DNA from: an uncultured Lachnospiraceae bacterium
GTDB taxonomy: Bacteria; Bacillota; Clostridia; Lachnospirales; Lachnospiraceae
Reading direction: 5' to 3'
Assembly (NCBI GenBank): GCA_902793845.1
Contig: CADBFE010000003.1
Location: 1 to 44,092, forward strand
DNA: 44,092 nucleotides
A program made the position numbers and the translations under genes. Shown piece after piece: positions 8,083 to 14,443 of this stretch. Every line of letters begins with the position of its first letter. The stretch's first letter is position 1. The notes beneath the pieces are model-generated. The model did not search any database, had not been told where the DNA came from, and saw nothing but the letters and a program-made list of their open reading frames with translations.

Positions 8083-9057
8083 ATGTTTAATAATATATCA
8101 GCAGGCTTCGTGAGATTTTTCTCAGAAGCTGTCAGTGAAAATTCCATAAGTGAAGACAGTGTCAGCGAAAATGTCGTACAGCAGGTTCAGACTGTGATCG
8201 CGGAAGAAATCGGTGTGGACAATATCGACGAAAAAGTAAGTGTCATTCAGAATTATTTAAAGGAATGGCCGGATAAGATACTGCGCTTTGGTATCAGGGC
8301 AGGTCTTGCGATACTTATTTTCATTATCGGCTGCAAGCTGATATCGGTTATCAGGAAACTGCTCAAAAAGTCAATGACGAAACACAATTTTGATGCGGGA
8401 GTCATATCTTTCCTGGACTCCTTTGTTAAGGTTGTGCTTTTTATACTGCTGTTCTGGGGACTGGCTTCATACTTTGGTATCCAGACAACAGGTCTCGTGA
8501 CCGTATTTGGTTCTGCCGGTGTTGCTATAGCCCTTGCATTCCAGGGCTCCCTTTCAAACCTTATCGGAGGCTTGCTGATACTTATATTAAAACCCTTCAA
8601 AGTAGGGGATTATATTATCGAGCATACAAAGGATAAAGAGGGAACCGTTATTGATATCAAACTGTTCCACACAAGACTACGTACTACGGATGACAAGATA
8701 ATACTCCTCCCTAACGGTGCACTTGCAAACAGTTCCCTTACAAACCTTAATATGACTCCGATAAGGAGAGTATGTCTTAAATGCGGCATTGCTTATGATG
8801 CGGATATTAAGCTGGCAAAAGAGACAATCGGCAAAGTAATAACCGATTGCGAATATACACTTAAGGACAGTAATGTAGATATCTATGTGGATGAACTTGC
8901 AGACAGTGCAGTGGTGATAGGCTTCAGGTTTTATGTAAAGAATGAGGATTACTGGAAAGCCAGATGGGAGACCCTCGAAAACGTAAAAATCTCACTTGAT
9001 AAAGCGGGAGTCGAGATTCCGTTTAACCAGATGGACGTCCATATTAAGAACGATTAG
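8083..9057 (+). CDS. MscS-family small-conductance mechanosensitive channel
   Basis: A 324-residue membrane protein. Two hydrophobic helices (about 70-92 and 107-132) precede the pore-lining TM3, which has the Gly/Ala-packed pattern GSAGVAIALAFQGSLSNLIGG, followed by LKPFKVGDYI and the cytoplasmic beta domain (TDDKIILLPNGALANSSLTNL). The family opens under membrane tension to release solutes during osmotic downshock. An unusual Ser/Glu-rich, soluble N-terminal segment of about 65 residues (SENSISEDSVSENVV) precedes TM1. It starts 14 bp after the GlgB-like gene, with only a weak ribosome site, suggesting co-transcription and coupling. Confidence 0.93.
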   Translation: MFNNISAGFVRFFSEAVSENSISEDSVSENVVQQVQTVIAEEIGVDNIDEKVSVIQNYLKEWPDKILRFGIRAGLAILIFIIGCKLISVIRKLLKKSMTKHNFDAGVISFLDSFVKVVLFILLFWGLASYFGIQTTGLVTVFGSAGVAIALAFQGSLSNLIGGLLILILKPFKVGDYIIEHTKDKEGTVIDIKLFHTRLRTTDDKIILLPNGALANSSLTNLNMTPIRRVCLKCGIAYDADIKLAKETIGKVITDCEYTLKDSNVDIYVDELADSAVVIGFRFYVKNEDYWKARWETLENVKISLDKAGVEIPFNQMDVHIKND

Positions 9058-9082
9058 TGCTTTTTTCATCGGTTTAAAAGTA

Positions 9083-9111
9083 TTGCAAATAAAACCGAAT
9101 GTTTATATAAT
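9083..9111 (+). promoter_or_regulatory. Promoter of tRNA-Thr
   Basis: TTGCAA at 9083-9088, a 17-bp spacer, and TATAAT at 9106-9111. The predicted start is only a few bases before the mature tRNA 5' end at 9121. Confidence 0.8.
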
Positions 9112-9120
9112 AGGCATGTT

Positions 9121-9193
9121 GCTGAAATAGCTCAGTCGGTAGAGCACTTCACTCGTAATGAAGGGGTCGTGGGTTCGAGTCCCATTTTCAGCT
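9121..9193 (+). tRNA. tRNA-Thr, anticodon CGT
   Basis: A 73-nt cloverleaf. Acceptor arms are GCTGAAA (9121-9127) and TTTCAGC (9186-9192) with a U discriminator. The anticodon stem CTTCA/TGAAG encloses the 7-nt loop CTCGTAA, giving anticodon CGT, which reads ACG. The T loop is GGTTCGAGTCC. CCA is not encoded. A run of seven T follows directly (9193-9199) and may end the transcript. It is a lone tRNA with its own promoter between mscS and alaS. Confidence 0.96.
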
Positions 9194-9254
9194 TTTTTTA
9201 ATGCAAACAGGCATATATATGAAAATTTAATTCATTAAATACAGGAGAGATTCA

Positions 9255-11906
9255 ATGAAAAAATTTACTTCAAAAGAACTGAGAAATACATGGAAAGAGT
9301 TTTATATTAAAAGAGGCCATGTTGATGTAGGTGCAGTATCCCTTGTATCTGACGGTTCTACAGGTGCGATGTTTAATGTTGCAGGTATGCAGCCGATCAT
9401 GCCTTACCTTCTTGGCAAGAAGCATCCACTCGGAACAAGACTCTGCAATGTTCAGGGATGCGTACGTACCAATGATATAGACGGTGTAGGTGATAAGAGC
9501 CACCTCACATTCTTTGAGATGATGGGATCATGGTCACTGGGAGATTATTTCAAAAAAGAAAGATGCCAGTGGTCATATGAACTCCTTACAGAAGTATTTG
9601 GATTTGACAGGGATCATCTTGCGGCTACTGTATTTGAGGGTGACGAGAATGCTCCGAGAGATGAAGAGGGAGCAAAGTACAGGATAGAGTCAGGCTTTAA
9701 GAAAGAAAACGTATTTTTCCTGCCTGCAGAAGATAACTGGTGGGGACTTGAGTATGGTCCCTGCGGTCCCGACTCTGAGATGTTCTTTGTATCAGACCAG
9801 GCTCCGTGTGGTCCCAATTGCAGACCCGGCTGCTCATGCGGTAAATATACAGAGGTTGGAAACGACGTATTTATGCAGTATGACAAGCAAAAGGACGGAT
9901 CGCTCCTGCCTCTTAGTCAGAAGAATGTCGATACAGGATGGGGACTTGAGCGTAACCTTGCATTCCTCAATGGTGTAGATGATGTATATAAGACAGACTT
10001 ATTCACCGGTGTAATCGCTAAGATTGAAGAAAAGTCCGGCATTAAATACGGCGATGATGAAAAGACTACAAAGTCTATGAGGATCATTGCTGATCATCTT
10101 CGTACAGGTGTAATGCTCATAGGTGATGAGGCAAAACTCCTTCCCTCTAACGGAGGTCCCGGATATGTACTCAGAAGACTGCTCAGACGTGCGGTAAGAC
10201 ACGGACGTGCACTTAATCTTTCTCTTGAAAATATGCTTGAAGTAGCAAGCATCTATATTGATGATGTATATGCAGACAGCTATCCTCTGCTTACAAAGAA
10301 TAAGTCATTTATCCTTGATGAGCTTAAGAAGGAAATCGTTCGTTTCGAGGCAACTCTTGAAAACGGTATGAAGGAATTCAAAAAGATTTCGGACGACAAG
10401 AAGTCAGCCGGTGCAAAGGAAATCGACGGTAAGAGTGCATTTTATCTCTATGATACATTCGGATTCCCTGTAGAGCTTACAGTGGAGATGGCTGAAGAAG
10501 AAGGACTCAAGGTTGATGAAGAAGGCTTTAAGTCTGCTATGGAAGAGCAGAAGAAGAGAGCAAGAGAAAACTCTAACTTCTCACAGAAGGCAGTTGATGC
10601 AGACCTCTTCGAGTCACTTGATGAGTCAGTTACTTCAGAGTTTGTAGGCTACGACAAGCTTATACTTACAGAGAATATTGTTGCCATGGCTAATACTGAG
10701 TCTATGGTTGATACATTAAATGCAGGAGATGAGGGAACCCTCATCATGGCTAAAACACCTTTCTATGCTACCATGGGTGGTCAGAAGGGTGACTGCGGTA
10801 TCATCAAAACTGCTACAGGTGTATTTGTTGTAGATGAGACAGTAAAGATCCCGGGCGGAAGAATAGGTCATATCGGTCATGTTGAATCCGGCGTCATTAA
10901 GAAAGGCGACAGCGCAGAGCTTAATGTGGATACAGCTAACAGGGCAAAGACCTGCAAGAACCATACAGCCACTCATCTGCTTCAGGCAGCACTCAGACAG
11001 GTTCTCGGTGATCACGTAGAGCAGCAGGGTTCTAACCAGGACGCAGATCGTACAAGATTTGACTTTAGCCATGGTCAGGCTATGACAAAAGAAGAAATCG
11101 CAAAGGTCGAGGCTATTGTAAATGAAAAGATAGCAGAAGATATTGAAGTCATTACAAATGTAATGTCTATTGATGAGGCAAAGAAGACAGGTGCAATGGC
11201 GCTCTTTGGTGAGAAGTATGGTGACAGCGTCAGAGTAGTATCTGTCGGAGACTTCTCTAAAGAACTCTGTGGTGGTACTCATGTATCCCATACAGGACAG
11301 ATTGCAGCATTTAAGATTCTCTCGGAATCAGGTGTGGCTGCAGGTGTACGCCGTATTGAGGCTATTACGTCAGCAAATGTAACAGCATACTATCAGAAGC
11401 TTGAGGAAGAACTCGATAAGGCAGCTGCAGTTGTTAAATCAAGTCCGGCTCAGCTTGTTGAGAAGCTTACATCAATGATGGCTGAGATGAAGGCTCTTAA
11501 TTCAGAGATAGAATCCCTTAAGTCAAAGGCTGCTAAAGAGGCTCTTGGCGATGTAATGGATAATGTAAAAGAAGTTAAGGGAGTTAAGTTCCTCGCCGCA
11601 AAGATGACGGGAGTAGATATGAACAAGCTCCGTGATCTTGGCGATGACCTTAAAGTTAAACTTGGTGATGGAGTGGTAATCCTCCTCTCAGACTGTGACG
11701 GCAAGGTTTCCATGGTTGCCATGGCTACTGACGGTGCTGTTGCAAAGGGCGCTCACGCAGGCAACATCATCAAGGGAATCGCCGGACTTGTAGGCGGAGG
11801 CGGCGGTGGCCGTCCCAACATGGCTCAGGCCGGAGGCAAGAATCCTGCAGGCATCGACGATGCCATCGCTGAGGCCGAGAAAGTTCTCGAAGGCCAGATT
11901 AAGTAA
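9255..11906 (+). CDS. alaS: Alanine--tRNA ligase
   Basis: This 883-residue class II synthetase charges tRNA-Ala. Visible parts in order: catalytic domain with HLTFFEMMGSWSLGDYF, DTGWGLERNLAFLNG; tRNA-recognition helices; editing domain with HTATH (zinc site half, about 573-577) and CGGTH (zinc site half, about 673-677); and a C-Ala domain ending in a Gly-rich GGGGGGRPNMAQAGG segment. The catalytic domain is of the divergent bacterial subgroup with a Cys cluster C185-x3-C189-x3-C193-x-C195, which could bind zinc. Length is normal. GGAGAG precedes the ATG. No T-box leader is seen in the 61-bp gap after the tRNA. Confidence 0.97.
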   Translation: MKKFTSKELRNTWKEFYIKRGHVDVGAVSLVSDGSTGAMFNVAGMQPIMPYLLGKKHPLGTRLCNVQGCVRTNDIDGVGDKSHLTFFEMMGSWSLGDYFKKERCQWSYELLTEVFGFDRDHLAATVFEGDENAPRDEEGAKYRIESGFKKENVFFLPAEDNWWGLEYGPCGPDSEMFFVSDQAPCGPNCRPGCSCGKYTEVGNDVFMQYDKQKDGSLLPLSQKNVDTGWGLERNLAFLNGVDDVYKTDLFTGVIAKIEEKSGIKYGDDEKTTKSMRIIADHLRTGVMLIGDEAKLLPSNGGPGYVLRRLLRRAVRHGRALNLSLENMLEVASIYIDDVYADSYPLLTKNKSFILDELKKEIVRFEATLENGMKEFKKISDDKKSAGAKEIDGKSAFYLYDTFGFPVELTVEMAEEEGLKVDEEGFKSAMEEQKKRARENSNFSQKAVDADLFESLDESVTSEFVGYDKLILTENIVAMANTESMVDTLNAGDEGTLIMAKTPFYATMGGQKGDCGIIKTATGVFVVDETVKIPGGRIGHIGHVESGVIKKGDSAELNVDTANRAKTCKNHTATHLLQAALRQVLGDHVEQQGSNQDADRTRFDFSHGQAMTKEEIAKVEAIVNEKIAEDIEVITNVMSIDEAKKTGAMALFGEKYGDSVRVVSVGDFSKELCGGTHVSHTGQIAAFKILSESGVAAGVRRIEAITSANVTAYYQKLEEELDKAAAVVKSSPAQLVEKLTSMMAEMKALNSEIESLKSKAAKEALGDVMDNVKEVKGVKFLAAKMTGVDMNKLRDLGDDLKVKLGDGVVILLSDCDGKVSMVAMATDGAVAKGAHAGNIIKGIAGLVGGGGGGRPNMAQAGGKNPAGIDDAIAEAEKVLEGQIK

Positions 11907-11920
11907 ATAAATACTATGAA

Positions 11921-11950
11921 AGAACTTCACATTTGTGGAGTTCTTTTTTT
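11921..11950 (+). terminator. alaS intrinsic terminator
   Basis: Arms AGAACTTCAC (11921-11930) and GTGGAGTTCT (11935-11944), one G-T wobble, ATTT loop, then a T7 run to 11950. It ends 15 bp after the alaS stop. Confidence 0.9.
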
Positions 11951-11952
11951 AT

Positions 11953-12135
11953 GCACGGATAGTACCATCAGGGACGGAATGCTGTTCGCACATTAACTCA
12001 GCCATTCGGATAAGAATGGCAATTCCGAGAAAAACTCGACGCTTCGCGTCTCAAACACCTTTCTCGAAATTGCCTATCCGAATGACGAGTTACTAGTGCT
12101 CTCGCATAATTGTCCCTGACGGTACATATCCGTGC
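11953..12135. repeat. 183-nt imperfect inverted repeat (MITE-like or structured RNA)
   Basis: The two halves are near reverse complements of each other over their whole length. Paired blocks from outside in: GCACGGAT (11953-11960) with ATCCGTGC (12128-12135); GTACCATCAGGGAC (11962-11975) with GTCCCTGACGGTAC (12112-12125), 13 of 14 paired; TAACTC and CATTCGGATA on the left with TATCCGAATG and GAGTTA on the right; GGCAATTCCGAGAAA with TTTCTCGAAATTGCC; and the apex GACGC-TTC-GCGTC (12038-12050). The left arm has a short extra insert. It occupies most of the 371-bp gene-free gap after alaS. No convincing coding capacity, transposase or target duplication is visible. A non-autonomous palindromic element is my preferred reading. 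Confidence 0.75.
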
Positions 12136-12179
12136 CACAGAAAACACAATAATTTCACTATTTGCTGAGCCCTGCGCAA

Positions 12180-12208
12180 TAGACAATTACAACCTTAAAT
12201 GGTAGAAT
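12180..12208 (+). promoter_or_regulatory. Promoter of the rhomboid-like to recO operon
   Basis: TAGACA at 12180-12185 and TAGAAT at 12203-12208 with a 17-bp spacer, each one base from consensus. It lies about 70 bp before the rhomboid-like start and just outside the inverted repeat. Confidence 0.6.
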
Positions 12209-12277
12209 AGTATCTTGGTTGTACTATATTTTGTGGTACGGGAAATGTATTTAATTCTTTGAAAAGGATAAAGATAT

Positions 12278-13231
12278 ATGAACGAATTATTGAGAAATTT
12301 AGAGAAAAAAGTCGGAAAATATGCCATACCAAATCTGTCACTATATATGATTGCATGCTACGGTGTAGGTTATCTGATGAATATGATCAATCCACAGATT
12401 GAACTTGCATTATCCCTCAATCCATATGCTATTTTGCATGGTCAGGTATGGCGTCTGGTTACATGGCTCATTATTCCGCCTGAGACAGACAACCTGTTTT
12501 TCACTTTGATCATGCTTTACTTTTATTTCTCCATAGGCAGATCTCTTGAGCAGGTATGGGGTACGTTTTATTTTAATTATTACATATTCTCAGGCGTGTT
12601 ATTTATGATAATTGCGGCCTTTATCCTGTATTTTATGAATCCGTTATTTTATGATGCTCAGACTATTGAATATATGAGGAGCATGCTTTCGTATACAAAC
12701 GGAGAGTGCAGGGCGGCTTACGGCGGTGACTGGTTTTATGCCTGGAATTCCCTGTATTTTTCAACGTATTATGTATGTATGTCCATGTTTCTCGCATATG
12801 CTGCCACATTCCCTGAGGCAGTCGTATTCCTGTTCTTTATCCTGCCCATCAAGGTTAAGGTACTCGGTGTGATTTTTGCTATAGTTCTTATTTATGACGC
12901 GTGGGGCATGGGATTTACCGGTATGTTTATACTTGGCGCAGCATTCCTCAATTTCATCATATTCTTCTTTACGGCGAGAAAGAATCTCCACGGATTTTAC
13001 TCGTTTACAAATCCGCGAAGGCGAAAGGGATTTGGCGGTAGTCAGAAAAAGCAGGAACCTGAGAAGCCCAAGATGCGGCCTGAGCAGACTGTTGCAAAGC
13101 ATAAGTGTGCTATATGCGGTCAGACCAGTGAGTCTAATCCGGACCTTCAGTTCAGATTTTGCTCTAAATGTGAAGGCAACTATGAGTACTGCCAGGAACA
13201 TTTATTTACACATCAGCATGTAAAGAGGTAA
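12278..13231 (+). CDS. Rhomboid-like membrane protein lacking catalytic residues, with C-terminal zinc ribbon
   Basis: A 317-residue protein with about six membrane helices and the rhomboid landmark GQVWRLVTWLIIPP (about 56-69), then GRSLEQVWG and FPEAVVFLFFILPIKVKVLG, the stretch that follows the catalytic helix in true rhomboids. The GxSG serine motif is not present (that helix reads YYVCMSMFLAYAATF), and the last helix (YDAWGMGFTGMF) lacks the catalytic His. It is therefore a pseudoprotease, like iRhoms or derlins in principle. After a basic linker (residues about 245-272) comes a cytosolic CAICG...CSKC...CQEH zinc-ribbon-like module. First gene of a long operon; the sigma-like gene begins 4 bp after its stop. 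Partner and function are unknown. Confidence 0.82.
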   Translation: MNELLRNLEKKVGKYAIPNLSLYMIACYGVGYLMNMINPQIELALSLNPYAILHGQVWRLVTWLIIPPETDNLFFTLIMLYFYFSIGRSLEQVWGTFYFNYYIFSGVLFMIIAAFILYFMNPLFYDAQTIEYMRSMLSYTNGECRAAYGGDWFYAWNSLYFSTYYVCMSMFLAYAATFPEAVVFLFFILPIKVKVLGVIFAIVLIYDAWGMGFTGMFILGAAFLNFIIFFFTARKNLHGFYSFTNPRRRKGFGGSQKKQEPEKPKMRPEQTVAKHKCAICGQTSESNPDLQFRFCSKCEGNYEYCQEHLFTHQHVKR

Positions 13232-13235
13232 TAAT

Positions 13236-13982
13236 ATGCAGCTTGCAGATCAGGATGAATTCCTTAAAAAACTTGATTCTTTAAAAGAGACAGCATTCCT
13301 GTGCGGGGGAGTGATCACAGAGGAACAGATATCGGAAGTGTTCCCTGAGCTTGATGATGCTAAAAAGAAGTATCTTGAAGAATATTTAAAATCCCAGCAT
13401 ATAGGTATAGGTGAGGCGATAGATCCGGATTCATATATGACAGGAGAGGATATCAATCTCCTTGAGATGTATATGGAGTCACTTGATGAGACTGTGAGAC
13501 TCTCAGATTCAAAAAAGAGAGTCATGATGATGGATGCTTTAAGAGGCGACAAAGGAGCTAAAAATGCCCTTATCAGTCATTATCTCCCTGATGTAGTCGA
13601 TACTGCAAAACTTTATACAGGCCAGGGTGTCAATATAATGGACCTCATCGGAGAGGGCAATGTGGCACTGGCTATAGCCATGCAGTCCCTGGAAGTATGT
13701 GAGGCCATAGAGGACGTGGAACCCCTTGTCATGAAGATGGTCATGAATGCCATGGAGGAGTGTATCGGAGCCGAGGGCAACAGCGAGAGCATAGACGAAA
13801 AGGTCGTTGAGCTCACAAACAAAGTTCTGGCTAAAGCAAAAGAAATGGCAGATGAGCTCCTCAGAAAAGTGACTGTATCCGAACTTGCAAAAGAGGCTGA
13901 TATATCTGAAAAGAGGATAAGGGAGCTCCTTGTGATATCCAAGGAATTAAACGACCTCATTGATGATCCTGACGGAGAGTAA
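13236..13982 (+). CDS. Truncated sigma-70-like protein (regions 1.1, 2.1-2.2 and 3-like only)
   Basis: A 248-residue soluble acidic protein. Residues about 15-65 resemble sigma region 1.1 (GGVITEEQISEVF, LEEYLKSQHIGIGEA). Residues about 100-155 resemble regions 1.2-2.2, including ALISHYLPDVVDTAKLY and DLIGEGNVALAIAMQSLE, the core-polymerase-binding block. The aromatic, DNA-melting 2.3-2.4 block is replaced by acidic sequence. Residues about 215-240 (VTVSELAKEADISEKRIREL) resemble region 3. Region 4 is absent. It may bind core RNA polymerase without recognising a promoter, or act as a sigma competitor; both are inference. AGAGG precedes the ATG and it follows the rhomboid-like gene by 4 bp. 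Confidence 0.72.
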   Translation: MQLADQDEFLKKLDSLKETAFLCGGVITEEQISEVFPELDDAKKKYLEEYLKSQHIGIGEAIDPDSYMTGEDINLLEMYMESLDETVRLSDSKKRVMMMDALRGDKGAKNALISHYLPDVVDTAKLYTGQGVNIMDLIGEGNVALAIAMQSLEVCEAIEDVEPLVMKMVMNAMEECIGAEGNSESIDEKVVELTNKVLAKAKEMADELLRKVTVSELAKEADISEKRIRELLVISKELNDLIDDPDGE

Positions 13983-13985
13983 ACG

Positions 13986-14414
13986 GTGGAGAGTAATTAT
14001 AAAGATATGTATGAGGCCCTGGACCTCAATGAAAATGATTATAAATTTGTATTAAAAGAGACCTCAGCCACCCAGATAGGTGCGAGATATACATATGAGG
14101 AAGCATTATTTAACGAGGATATCCCTTTTAAATTTAGATCTATCATACAGCTGTATGTATTAAAAGAGACTGACGAAAAGAAATGCATAGGCATGCATTT
14201 CCTTGAAGTAAATGAATCGGATTTTATATATCAGGTATTTAAACAGCTCAAAGTAAAGATACAGTTTTATGAGCCTAAAGCAGCCGGCGGATATAAAATG
14301 ATCAGTATGCCGTTTGTTAAATTCAAAAAATACCAGGCGGATAAATGGACCGATAAACATTTCATGCAGAGCTTTACCTTATCAAATCTGGCTCTCATGG
14401 GATTTTCGTTATAA
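13986..14414 (+). CDS. Unknown 142-aa protein
   Basis: A soluble, mixed alpha/beta protein with no family I recognise. It begins with GTG three bases after the sigma-like stop, with GGAGAG positioned about seven bases upstream inside that gene; an ATG at 14009 is a less likely start. It contains alternating hydrophobic strands (FRSIIQLYVL, CIGMHFLEV, LKVKIQFYEP) and ends in a hydrophobic ALMGFSL. No signal peptide or membrane helix. Its tight position between the sigma-like and M16 genes suggests it belongs to the same operon. Confidence 0.7.
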   Translation: MESNYKDMYEALDLNENDYKFVLKETSATQIGARYTYEEALFNEDIPFKFRSIIQLYVLKETDEKKCIGMHFLEVNESDFIYQVFKQLKVKIQFYEPKAAGGYKMISMPFVKFKKYQADKWTDKHFMQSFTLSNLALMGFSL

Positions 14415-14443
14415 ACAGTATAAAAGAGTATAGGAGAATAAAA

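Noticed and set aside
9194-9254. T-box or other leader control of alaS
   Set aside because: The gap between the tRNA and alaS is only 61 bp and has no T-box sequence.
11998-12186. Minus-strand 62-codon frame
   Set aside because: It lies inside the long inverted repeat and has no ribosome site; better explained by the repeat.
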